NCBI RefSeq assembly: GCF_009729035.1
Contig: NZ_CP045483.1
Coordinates: 1,923,070 to 1,987,069, forward strand
Reading direction: 5' to 3'
DNA from: Stygiolobus azoricus
GTDB lineage: Archaea > Thermoproteota > Thermoprotei_A > Sulfolobales > Sulfolobaceae
Length of the DNA: 64,000 bases
Shown here: in pieces, positions 1 through 7,595 of the stretch
Layout: each line of letters starts with the position of its first letter
Numbering within the stretch: position 1 is the stretch's first letter
Program-made: the position numbers and the translations under genes
Notes under the pieces: model-generated
What the model was told of the DNA's origin: nothing
The model's input: the letters and a program-made list of their open reading frames with translations, nothing else
Database searches by the model: none

Positions 1-1
1 G

Positions 2-238
2 TATAGGTCGATAATAGTGTGGAAAATGAGGGACACGAAGATATCAATGGTAAGGCACCCGATGGAAATCACTGATGAAGGCATTGTAATACAATGGGAC
101 AAATACTTGAGGATTACGAACTTTAAGGCAGAGATAGAGCCTTTACCGCAGAAGGAAGTGGAGGAGATGAAAAAGGCTGTTGAAGAAGCAAAGACTTATC
201 AGAAAATTGAAGAGGAAGAAGAAGAGGAAGAGGAATAA
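2..238 (+). CDS. C-terminal part of an unrecognised protein with an acidic tail
   Basis: The frame is open from the first full codon of the window, so the gene probably begins upstream; a GTG at 17 or ATG at 26 could also serve as a start. The visible 79 residues are soluble and mixed in charge. They end in a run of nine glutamates after a helical Lys/Glu-rich stretch. I do not recognise a family. The acidic tail is seen directly; any idea of a nucleic-acid or protein partner would be a guess. The next gene lies almost 400 bp downstream. Confidence 0.5.
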   Translation, partial: YRSIIVWKMRDTKISMVRHPMEITDEGIVIQWDKYLRITNFKAEIEPLPQKEVEEMKKAVEEAKTYQKIEEEEEEEEE

Positions 239-617
239 AGGGTCTTCACTAATATACTCTAATAATTCTTTACTCCTTACTCGATTTTCCTCAATTAAAT
301 ATAACACATTAGGTTTCTTCGAACCATTTCCACCCTAACTTGGTCGCATTAGTCCAAGAATCTTGGAGTGGGAAGTCTTTTGTTATAAAGGGAGTTATCG
401 TGTATAAAGATACTACCAGGTTTTATCAATAAACATGGAGAATGACCATCATTAACATGATTTGATCAATTCAGCATAACTAATTATCCCTCCTTAGTAA
501 GATTTTTTTAACTTTCTTACTATTCTTAATACACATATTTCATTACTCCTAATGATTTAATATTTTATAATGATTTATTTAAAGTGAGTTTATATACACA
601 AACTAAATAAACAACAT
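239..617. other. Intergenic region with promoter and a possible decayed 40-codon stretch
   Basis: AT-rich. Positions 313-432 form an uninterrupted plus-strand stretch of 40 codons, closed by TAA, whose composition looks protein-like. It has no start codon and no recognisable family, so it may be the tail of a lost gene. A run of T at 504-512 could end transcription. The last 30 nt hold the promoter of the Fe-S membrane protein gene. Confidence 0.35.
589..597 (+). promoter_or_regulatory. TATA box of the Fe-S membrane protein gene
   Basis: TTTATATAC lies about 21-29 nt before the ATG at 618. That is the spacing expected for a leaderless archaeal transcript. No Shine-Dalgarno sequence is seen before 618, which agrees. 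Confidence 0.55.
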
Positions 618-2579
618 ATGCAAATGAGTTCTGTAATTACAGTTCAACAGATTGCCGCTCTTGTCTACATAATCGGCATGATGGCTGTAAATTTCGGAAT
701 TTTAGGCTATGTGCTAAGGAAGGAATATGTGAATAAAAGGGCAATATTCTTCCTAGCTTCAATAATCCTTTATATGGGTGTTGAGAGCATAGCCTTCGGT
801 TATGTAGTATTCTACGGCGGTACGTTGTTCTTAGAGCCTCTGCTTTTACTGATCGCATCTATTCCTCTACTACTCTCAGCTACTGTAAAGAGCGAAGTTA
901 TAAGAGTTAAGGCTGATAACGTGTCCTCTTTACTCCTAGCACTATCAGTAATCTTTGACGAGTTCAGTATGGGCTACTTATATTCCTCAGCTTTTGGCCC
1001 ACGAATGTTTAACCCCATTATTGACGCGGTTAGTAACATAGCCTTCGGAATAATGATGTTTGCAGACGGGGTGTTCTTCCTAGTTATAAGCAGAGTGAGG
1101 GACATCTTCGAGTTCTCTTTTGCGACTTTCGCTATTTCCATGGCGTTTTTACCATCGATATTTATTGAATTCTCGAAGGAGATCCAGTTAATAGCATCTT
1201 TAATCTCCACGACGATTATGATAATAAACGTGATCACCCTTTACTTAATCGCGATAAGGAGGATCAACTTCAAAGGAGTCTTAGTTAGCCTATCGTTAGC
1301 CGGATTTGACCTATTTATGATGATAGGATTAAGTACTTTTGCCACTATTTACGATATGTGGACTATCTCGCTCTCTATCTTGATCTCAATGGTCTGGTAT
1401 TTCATTTTAGTAATCAGAGATATCCCGGCGAAGAAAATAGATTATAAGTTGAGGTATCCCTTCCTACTTCTTGTCCTTATAAACCTGGCTGAAATAACCA
1501 TGGGTTTCGGTGAAAGCGTTTTGGGCTTTAACATTACTAATTCCCTTTTTGTCAACACGATGCATTCAATGTCTTCTATGGGTCATTCTATGTCTTCTGG
1601 GACGATGATGAGGAGCCCATTCACGAATCCCTTCTGGTGGTTATTCCCGCTAAATCCTTATGCTATGGGTATGATGTTTTTACATGCAACCAGTAACTTA
1701 CTCTTAAACGCCTTTATGACCTCTTACATGTTCGTTATGGCTACTACCATGACTCCATTTTATGTAATAATGATGGGGGCCGAAATGGCTTTTCTGGTAT
1801 ATGAGAGGTTCAAATTGATTAAGAACTCGCAAGTTAAGAAATGGGCTTTAGTAATCCTAGTGGGGATACCTCTCTTCGTGGTCTTAATCCCCTACTATAC
1901 TAACTACTACGTGTTCGGCATGAGCGGCATGATATTCCCAGTGACACTATTACCCTTCGTGATCTCGCTTATAGCAGTAGCAATAGCTTCATCACTCTTC
2001 GGCAGGAGAGCTTACTGTAATGCCGCATGTATGGCAGCCCATATGTGGACTAATGTATTTTACGACCAGTTCAAGCCTAAGAAGACAAGTAAGGTTTGGG
2101 AATATTTGCGGTGGGTATTCCTTGTACCAATGGTTATAGCCTTTACACTGTATGTACTAATGGAACTCAAAATGTGGACTCCACCTAAAATAGGCATGGC
2201 AAAATTAGACCCTCTGAACTTCTATGGAATGTTTGTACTCAACTACGTGTGGTGGTTCTTCTACTTCCTCACTCCAGTCTTCGGTGCTTATAGTTGTGCA
2301 AGACAAGGTTGGTGCGGTTTCGGGACATTTGCAGGTATATTCAACAAGGTTATGTTTAAGATAAGAGCTAAAGACGTAGAGACTTGTAAGACTTGTCAGA
2401 CGAAGAGTTGCGAAGGTGCTTGTCCAGTAAAGATACCGATCTCTGTTGACATACTCCAGAAGGGCTATAGTAATAGAATATCCTGCGTAGGTTGTGGAGA
2501 CTGTGTTGAAGCTTGCACTTATAACAACCTAGTGATTGAGGACATAACTACTAGGTTTAGGCATGGAGTAAAAGTGTAG
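618..2579 (+). CDS. Polytopic membrane protein with C-terminal double 4Fe-4S ferredoxin domain
   Basis: A 653-residue integral membrane electron-transfer protein. Many hydrophobic segments fill residues 8-460 and 495-560. A Cys pair at 467/471 and Cys 560/566 sit next to membrane segments, as in NapH/polyferredoxin-like proteins. The C-terminus carries two ferredoxin motifs, Cys 590/593/598/602 and Cys 623/626/629/633. Residues 314-331 form an unusual Met/His/Ser-rich loop between membrane segments that could bind copper (inference). Fe-S membrane proteins of this general layout occur in the fox (iron oxidation) clusters of Sulfolobales (FoxG), but no other fox gene is in the window, so I do not assign that name. 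ATG 618 is preferred because of the TATA spacing; ATG 624 is an alternative. A long pyrimidine tract begins 10 nt after the stop codon. Confidence 0.75.
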   Translation: MQMSSVITVQQIAALVYIIGMMAVNFGILGYVLRKEYVNKRAIFFLASIILYMGVESIAFGYVVFYGGTLFLEPLLLLIASIPLLLSATVKSEVIRVKADNVSSLLLALSVIFDEFSMGYLYSSAFGPRMFNPIIDAVSNIAFGIMMFADGVFFLVISRVRDIFEFSFATFAISMAFLPSIFIEFSKEIQLIASLISTTIMIINVITLYLIAIRRINFKGVLVSLSLAGFDLFMMIGLSTFATIYDMWTISLSILISMVWYFILVIRDIPAKKIDYKLRYPFLLLVLINLAEITMGFGESVLGFNITNSLFVNTMHSMSSMGHSMSSGTMMRSPFTNPFWWLFPLNPYAMGMMFLHATSNLLLNAFMTSYMFVMATTMTPFYVIMMGAEMAFLVYERFKLIKNSQVKKWALVILVGIPLFVVLIPYYTNYYVFGMSGMIFPVTLLPFVISLIAVAIASSLFGRRAYCNAACMAAHMWTNVFYDQFKPKKTSKVWEYLRWVFLVPMVIAFTLYVLMELKMWTPPKIGMAKLDPLNFYGMFVLNYVWWFFYFLTPVFGAYSCARQGWCGFGTFAGIFNKVMFKIRAKDVETCKTCQTKSCEGACPVKIPISVDILQKGYSNRISCVGCGDCVEACTYNNLVIEDITTRFRHGVKV

Positions 2580-2588
2580 AAAGAAGAA

Positions 2589-2759
2589 TTTCTCTTTTTT
2601 CCTTTCTTTTTTCCTTTCTTTTTTCCTTTCTTTTTTCCTTTCTTTTTTCCTTTCTTTTTTCCTTTCTTTTTTCCTTTCTTTTTTCCTTTCTTTTTTCCTT
2701 TCTTTTTTCCTTTCTTTTTTCCTTTCTTTTTTCCTTTCTTTTTTCCTTTCTTTCTTTTT
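2589..2759. repeat. 171-nt pure pyrimidine tract: 12-bp tandem repeat
   Basis: Every base from 2589 to 2759 on the plus strand is C or T. Positions 2601-2744 are twelve perfect copies of CCTTTCTTTTTT, followed by one degenerate copy (2745-2756) and preceded by a partial one. Each unit carries a T6 run, so the array acts at least formally as a chain of archaeal-type T-tract terminators after the Fe-S protein gene. The tract separates two convergent genes. A homopurine-homopyrimidine mirror of this length can also form triplex DNA. Confidence 0.95.
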
Positions 2760-2808
2760 AACTCCTCTCCTTATCTCAGTTGTTTAAGGTTAATTGTGAA
2801 ACCTCACT

Positions 2809-3477
2809 TCACTCTCTTATCATTTTTCTCTCTAAGATCTCTTTCAATTTCCTCCCATTATCTAACATCCATAAGTCGTTGTTAAAGAACACGAATACAT
2901 CATTAGCCTGAAGTTGTATCAGTTTATCTGCCACCTCTTCTAGCTCTGTGTCAGAATATTCATAGAAGTACCAGTTGTCCCTACCGTGCATTCGCAAATA
3001 AACTACGTCATGAGACTTAAAGTAGTAATTTCCAATTGGAGAGTCTATAGATACAATTACGCATTCAGTTTGTGGAATGTCTTTAAACCAGTCTAAACTC
3101 CTGAACTCTATTGCTCCCCTATCCCCCAACTCTGCACATATATCTTTAACCCTCTTTATATTTTCGTCACTTTTGCGAAAGTTAGGCGGTAGCTGAAATA
3201 GGTAGAAGCGGGGTCTTAATGGTTCGAATAACTCAACAAATTTTTTAACCTCGTCATTTACATCTTTCAACCTCTTTACGTGGGTAATCCTCCTGTTAAC
3301 CTTGATGGCCCAAGTAATGTTATACTTCCTCCACTTTTCAACTTGCTGGGGCGTAGGGATTCTGTAAAAGGATGCGTTAAGCTCAACAGCATTAAAACCT
3401 GAATATTTAACGTACCAATCCAGATTTTTCTTGGGGTTCCAAGGGTATAACCATCCAGACGTACCTATGAATATCAT
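2809..3477 (-). CDS. DUF72 (YecE-like) family protein
   Basis: The 222 residues match the DUF72/YecE family, a TIM-barrel-like fold of unknown activity. Family features seen are an N-terminal GTSGW, then VELNASFYR at about residues 31-39, FLFQLPP-like (YLFQLPPNF) near 115, EFRSLDW near 142, and YLRMHGR near 180. Length is within the family range (about 220-260). The start ATG follows AT-rich DNA with no clear Shine-Dalgarno. No metabolic partner is evident: the gene is convergent with the Fe-S protein gene and separated from it by the pyrimidine repeat. Confidence 0.85.
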   Translation of the reverse strand: MIFIGTSGWLYPWNPKKNLDWYVKYSGFNAVELNASFYRIPTPQQVEKWRKYNITWAIKVNRRITHVKRLKDVNDEVKKFVELFEPLRPRFYLFQLPPNFRKSDENIKRVKDICAELGDRGAIEFRSLDWFKDIPQTECVIVSIDSPIGNYYFKSHDVVYLRMHGRDNWYFYEYSDTELEEVADKLIQLQANDVFVFFNNDLWMLDNGRKLKEILERKMIRE

Positions 3478-3521
3478 TTATTATTACACTTCACATGTAT
3501 AAACCCGCGATGTATTAATTC

Positions 3522-3723
3522 TTAACTAACAGTCTCTTGGTCAGGCAATCCGTTCAGCCACTTTTCTTACTGCCACTGTCTTAACACCTAAAATCAAGTA
3601 ATCGTTTCTCCTCAAGAAAACTCTGGTCTCTCCAAACCCCTCTTGAGACTCAAGACTAGGAATTAAAGCTCTTTGCAGTCGCCATGATCTATGTGAAGAA
3701 AAAGTTTTCAGACTGAAAGTCAA
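3522..3723 (-). pseudogene. Possible relic of an unrecognised gene
   Basis: A 60-codon minus-strand frame (3541-3723) has coding-like composition near its end, with a GVKTVAVRKVAERI segment. A shift of one base near 3550 lets it continue to LPDQETVS and a TAA at 3522, which looks like the tail of a frameshifted gene. There is no promoter, and the upstream end abuts the start of the divergent secreted-protein gene. I do not recognise the family; a mobile-element origin is possible but not shown. Confidence 0.3.
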
Positions 3724-3732
3724 TCACTACCT

Positions 3733-4629
3733 ATGAACAAGAGAACATTAACTGTGTTATCGCTAATCCTCGTTTTACTGATCGTGACAGAGGTAATTCT
3801 CGTAGCATATTACCACTATAAAGTTTATATAAACCCCTCAATCTTCTCTTCACCTACCACTCCTCCGAGCCTTACCATACCTCCTACACATTTCCCTATA
3901 CAACTCTCCAACTTAACCCCTCCAATATCCTTGGAGCTTGTAATGAATTACTACAACGTGACGTACAACTCTTCCTTGAAGCTCTTCTCAGAATGTCCTT
4001 ATGTTAATAAGTACTTTGTAGAGAACGACAACTTGCTGGCAGTGATCGCGTTAAAGGACTTAAATGATTCCTTGTGGGAAACAGTATGGGATAACATCAA
4101 GAGTAACATCACTTTATCACCTTACCTTGTATTGGTAGGGATACACAACTTCACGTGGGAGTTTAAAGATCCCGTGATTGAGAAAATTTGGGGACCAATC
4201 TATACTATAAGTTTTAACGATTCTCCTAACTATCTCGCATGGTACGAATACGCTAACACTTCTCTCTTATTCTCTATTTACGAACTTGAAAACGGTAACA
4301 TATCCCTCGCAGAGAAAGTGTTTGAAACCACAATCAATGACTTCTGGAACGGTTACGGATTTCAGGATGAAAGCACTACAAGTAACGTCTACGCTTCCTG
4401 TAATTTAGCCTTAGCTATAATAGCGTGGAAATACATAGGCAATTATAACCAAACGTTCGCGAGGGATTACTTACCTTTAATTCTTCAAATGTACAGCATC
4501 GCAAAACATTTACAGTCCCCCATTGGAGGTTATTTCAGTAATTATAAGGTTGTTAACGGAACCGTGATCCCCTTAGGTAACGTGAACACGGAAACGACTT
4601 CATTATTTGTTATAGCATTTTCCACGTAG
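3733..4629 (+). CDS. Secreted or membrane-anchored protein of unknown function
   Basis: 298 residues. Residues 6-28 form one N-terminal membrane or signal segment. A Pro/Thr/Ser-rich linker follows (about 38-60), then a soluble domain with many N-glycosylation sequons (NVT, NSS, NDS, NIT, NFT, NTS, NQT), so the protein should lie outside the cell membrane. The alternating helices with repeated Trp/Tyr resemble an alpha/alpha-toroid style fold, but this is only an impression. The C-terminus (NVNTETTSLFVIAFST) ends in a hydrophobic stretch and the gene looks complete. No catalytic motif is recognised. Confidence 0.6.
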   Translation: MNKRTLTVLSLILVLLIVTEVILVAYYHYKVYINPSIFSSPTTPPSLTIPPTHFPIQLSNLTPPISLELVMNYYNVTYNSSLKLFSECPYVNKYFVENDNLLAVIALKDLNDSLWETVWDNIKSNITLSPYLVLVGIHNFTWEFKDPVIEKIWGPIYTISFNDSPNYLAWYEYANTSLLFSIYELENGNISLAEKVFETTINDFWNGYGFQDESTTSNVYASCNLALAIIAWKYIGNYNQTFARDYLPLILQMYSIAKHLQSPIGGYFSNYKVVNGTVIPLGNVNTETTSLFVIAFST

Positions 4630-4990
4630 TAAGACATGACGAGTTTTCCCCAAAGTAACACTGTATGCATTTCAATCTCCGTCATCAAAACTACAATCCC
4701 CTTGGGCATGGATTGCAACTATGAGAATTACAGAGTGGTCACGTTCACAGTCAATCAGATGAATATACTCAGCCAAAAACGTTAAGTAAACCTTGTTAAT
4801 AATCGAAAATATTTCCGTTTAAAGAACTGAATACAAATTGATAATTAATAAATAGCCTAGTTCAAATAATGCAACTAAAAACTTTACCATAATCATGATT
4901 TTTATTTAAATTGCTTTTCCCTCACTCATATCTGAAACCATTCTAGTTAGAAAATAAATTGGGAAAAAACTCGCTTACTTATTTAGTTAG
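4630..4990. other. Intergenic region without recognisable genes
   Basis: 361 bp between two convergent genes. AT content rises towards 4990. I see no ORF with coding character, no RNA gene and no strong hairpin. Confidence 0.5.
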
Positions 4991-5641
4991 TTAGTTTGCG
5001 TATTTTCTAACTAGCTTGACAAACTCTTCATCATCAGGCAATTCCTCAACTTTAAAAGTCGAGTTCTTCATTACGTTAATAACGAACTCCTTGGTTATGT
5101 TTACCTTTGCCAGTTCTCTCACTGTATTAACAACTTTTGTAGCAAATCCCTCAGGGTCTTGCTTAAACATGTCTACTCCTTCATTATAGAGAGAGACAAA
5201 CTGGTCTCTAAACTGAGGCTTTATATGGGCTCCACAACTTCCCGGAATTCCAAGAAGTTCTTCAAATGTAATCCCTTTAGCCACTCCCGAAGGGACTACC
5301 GCACTGTCTATTTCACTTTTCTTAAGGGACTCCATGATCTTCTGTATGTCATCAATCACAATAACCTCAGCGTTCAATTTCTTAATGTCAACCAACGCCC
5401 TGGCCAGAACATTTGCAGCTGTAAGCATCTTAGGTACTCCTATTTTCCTCCCCACTGTGGGATATACTGTCATTAGCCCTTTTACTGTAACGTAGTGTAT
5501 CTTAAGTCCTCTCTTAGCTAATGACACTGTAGAATCTAACACCACGTCTGCATTGCCTTCCTTTGCAAAAGACAATTCTATTCCTTTATTATTCACTATT
5601 ACGGGATATGATACGGGTCCGGGTGCAGCTAATACTTTCAT
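4991..5641 (-). CDS. Solute-binding-like cytoplasmic protein (possibly DUF3834)
   Basis: 216 residues without a signal peptide or membrane segment. The pattern is MKVLAAPGPVSYPV at the N-terminus, then repeated beta-alpha units with ADVVLDSTVSL, a central VPSGVAKG, and a GSCGAHIKPQF loop. This resembles the cytosolic type-II periplasmic-binding-protein fold (NMT1/MqnA-like), and I think it is the Sulfolobales family DUF3834, from memory. If so, it could bind a small molecule rather than feed a transporter, since no ABC genes adjoin. It is divergent from an MFS transporter 90 bp away. A perfect palindrome immediately before the ATG suggests tight repression. Confidence 0.6.
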   Translation of the reverse strand: MKVLAAPGPVSYPVIVNNKGIELSFAKEGNADVVLDSTVSLAKRGLKIHYVTVKGLMTVYPTVGRKIGVPKMLTAANVLARALVDIKKLNAEVIVIDDIQKIMESLKKSEIDSAVVPSGVAKGITFEELLGIPGSCGAHIKPQFRDQFVSLYNEGVDMFKQDPEGFATKVVNTVRELAKVNITKEFVINVMKNSTFKVEELPDDEEFVKLVRKYAN

Positions 5642-5667
5642 AATAGTTTGTTTCCAAACAAACTATT
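5642..5667. promoter_or_regulatory. Perfect 12+12 bp palindrome at the start codon (probable operator)
   Basis: Arms AATAGTTTGTTT (5642-5653) and AAACAAACTATT (5656-5667) are exact reverse complements around a CC centre. The element directly abuts the minus-strand ATG at 5641. Its distal arm overlaps a TATA-like CTTTAAATA (read on the minus strand, about 5663-5671), so a bound protein would block the promoter. A direct repeat AAGTTTCCTC follows at about 5671-5691 on the MFS side. The regulator is unknown. Confidence 0.7.
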
Positions 5668-5731
5668 TAAAGTTTCCTCTAAAGTTTCCTCAAGGATAAA
5701 TTAAAAAGGTTCGGGAGCGAATTGTGATAGC

Positions 5732-6910
5732 ATGGACAAGAAAGCTTACCTTCAGATGCTTCTAGTAATCGTCTCAATGACATTTGCAATTAGGGCTTCC
5801 AACAATATGATCTCTACTACCATACCACTTCTGGTTAAGTATGACTTCCACTTCACACAAACTGAAGTAGGTATAATCAGTGCTGTCCTATCCTTAGGTA
5901 CTTTCATAACTAGTGGACTTGTGAATTCCAGGCTTAAGACCTCTGCGAGAAGGAAGTTCTTTATTACATCCTCAGTGCTATATGCATTAGTTCTACCTCT
6001 ATTTTACTTCTCCACTCCTATCACGATTTGGGTAATCAGCGCCTTAGCCGGGTTATCGTTAGGTGCAATAATGCCAAACATTATTACTTACGCTGGGTTA
6101 TTGGAGGACAGAAAGGCTAGGGAAAGATTACTCTCGATCTACACTCTGGCCCTTAGCATAAGTCTGGTAGCTGGTCCTGCATTAGAGTCTGAAATACTCA
6201 CGAAGTTCACACTGAGGGACGTTTTTGTGTTTTTCGAACCTATGGCAATAGCAGCAGCTATCCTATCACTTTTCATAAAGTTTCCTCAGGAGGAAAAGAA
6301 AAACGTAAAGTTGAATGTATTAAGCAATCCAGGATTCAAAACGGCAGTGATAAATATACTAACCTACAACATACCTTTCTCTGCAATACTGGCGTTTGGT
6401 GGTATATACGCTGTTACATACCTTCACGTAACTTATTCAACCGTAACAGCCCTCTTCTCCTTATTCTTTACCACGTCATTATTGGCCAGGATTTACCTCT
6501 CTGTGAGACCTCCACAAAGCGTTGCTCATCATGCTTACGCCGCAATCTCAATGACAGTTATAGGCCTCATTATGATACTTACTTCAATTAATCTCTTTGA
6601 GTTCGCTTTAGCCCTCTTGATTCTAGGATTCCCGCACGGTTTGACTTATCCACTCTCCGTGATTTCCATCAGCAGGACATTTAAGCCTGAGGAGAGAAAT
6701 GCTGCAAACAGTTCCTTCTTTGCTGTAATGATGATTATAGGTATAATAGTTCCTTCTGTTGCGGGTTATATAGCAGAACTCGTGGGAATAAAGTATATGT
6801 TTGGTCTTTTAATTCCCGTGATTTTGGTGTTATCTGCCCTCTTGAGAAGGTATGTTAAATATGTAGATGAAGTAGTAAAGACTGAAGTTAAAGCAGTACC
6901 AAAAAGTTAG
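5732..6910 (+). CDS. Major facilitator superfamily transporter
   Basis: 392 residues with about twelve hydrophobic segments in two halves and a cytoplasmic loop near residues 185-200 (EEKKNVK). An MFS-type cytoplasmic loop (NSRLKTSARRKF, about 65-76) follows the second segment. Length is normal for the family. The substrate cannot be told from sequence; the LSLGAIMPN and GFPHGLTYPLS segments suggest a general drug or metabolite carrier. It is divergently arranged with the solute-binding-like gene and may share its control region. The C-terminal tail is short and charged. Confidence 0.8.
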   Translation: MDKKAYLQMLLVIVSMTFAIRASNNMISTTIPLLVKYDFHFTQTEVGIISAVLSLGTFITSGLVNSRLKTSARRKFFITSSVLYALVLPLFYFSTPITIWVISALAGLSLGAIMPNIITYAGLLEDRKARERLLSIYTLALSISLVAGPALESEILTKFTLRDVFVFFEPMAIAAAILSLFIKFPQEEKKNVKLNVLSNPGFKTAVINILTYNIPFSAILAFGGIYAVTYLHVTYSTVTALFSLFFTTSLLARIYLSVRPPQSVAHHAYAAISMTVIGLIMILTSINLFEFALALLILGFPHGLTYPLSVISISRTFKPEERNAANSSFFAVMMIIGIIVPSVAGYIAELVGIKYMFGLLIPVILVLSALLRRYVKYVDEVVKTEVKAVPKS

Positions 6911-7151
6911 GAGATTCAAATTTAGTAGTTTTTCACACCTCACGGTATCACAAGAGTATCCAGTTTGTACTAGCTCGTAACTTTTAGTTTAGAAGAAAAC
7001 AGAAAATTTCACCATTAAGATATGCCCGGAGGCCTCGCTTTTAAAAGCGGGGAGGAAGGGTATAAAAACTTATCATGAGTCCCCCCGTTAAGGGAGGAAG
7101 GACATAAAACACTTATAAGTTTGAACTCCCTAGACTGTACGGGGGGCGAGG

Positions 7152-7595
7152 TTGGAGAGGGCTTCAGACGAATACTACAGCACGAGGTATGCAAAGTACT
7201 ACTGCGGGTACCACTTCGTATGGATTCCCAGGTATCGAAAGAATATCTTAGTAGGTTCAGTCGCTGAGAGACTAAAGGAGCTAATAGTCCAAATAGCAGA
7301 ACTGGACTTAGGTTGCTCAGTTAAAGCACTACAAGTTACGTCTGATCATGTTCATCTGTTTGTTGTTTGCCCTCCCCGCCTCGCCCCCGCAGAGATAATT
7401 AAGCACATTAAGGGTAAATCAGCGAGACTACTAATGCAAGAGTTTCCGGAGCTGAGGAGTAGAGTTGGTGATGGCAAGCTATGGACTAGGGAGTACTTCG
7501 TCTCAACGGTTGGACATGTAAGCAAGGAGATGATACAGAGATACATAGAACAGCAGAGAAAGAGAGGTGACGACAATGCCGAGGAAGAGAACTAA
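7152..7595 (+). CDS. tnpA: Y1 HUH transposase TnpA of the IS200/IS605 family
   Basis: 147 residues. It nicks and joins single-stranded transposon ends through a tyrosine-DNA intermediate. The metal-binding HUH motif is HVHLFV (His66, His68), and the catalytic Tyr is probably Tyr131 in the MIQRYIEQQ helix. Length is typical (about 130-150). No ATG lies in frame before the conserved core, so the TTG at 7152 is taken, preceded by a purine-rich GGCGAGG. The 3' end overlaps the start of tnpB by 20 bp, so the two are translationally coupled. All family motifs look intact. Confidence 0.9.
   Translation: MERASDEYYSTRYAKYYCGYHFVWIPRYRKNILVGSVAERLKELIVQIAELDLGCSVKALQVTSDHVHLFVVCPPRLAPAEIIKHIKGKSARLLMQEFPELRSRVGDGKLWTREYFVSTVGHVSKEMIQRYIEQQRKRGDDNAEEEN

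Noticed and set aside
618..2579. Naming the Fe-S membrane protein foxG
   Set aside because: Domain layout is similar, but none of the oxidase or cytochrome genes of a fox cluster is present, and identity cannot be measured here.
2589..2759. Repeat array as a possible CRISPR
   Set aside because: The unit is only 12 bp, has no spacers, and is pure pyrimidine; no cas gene is near.
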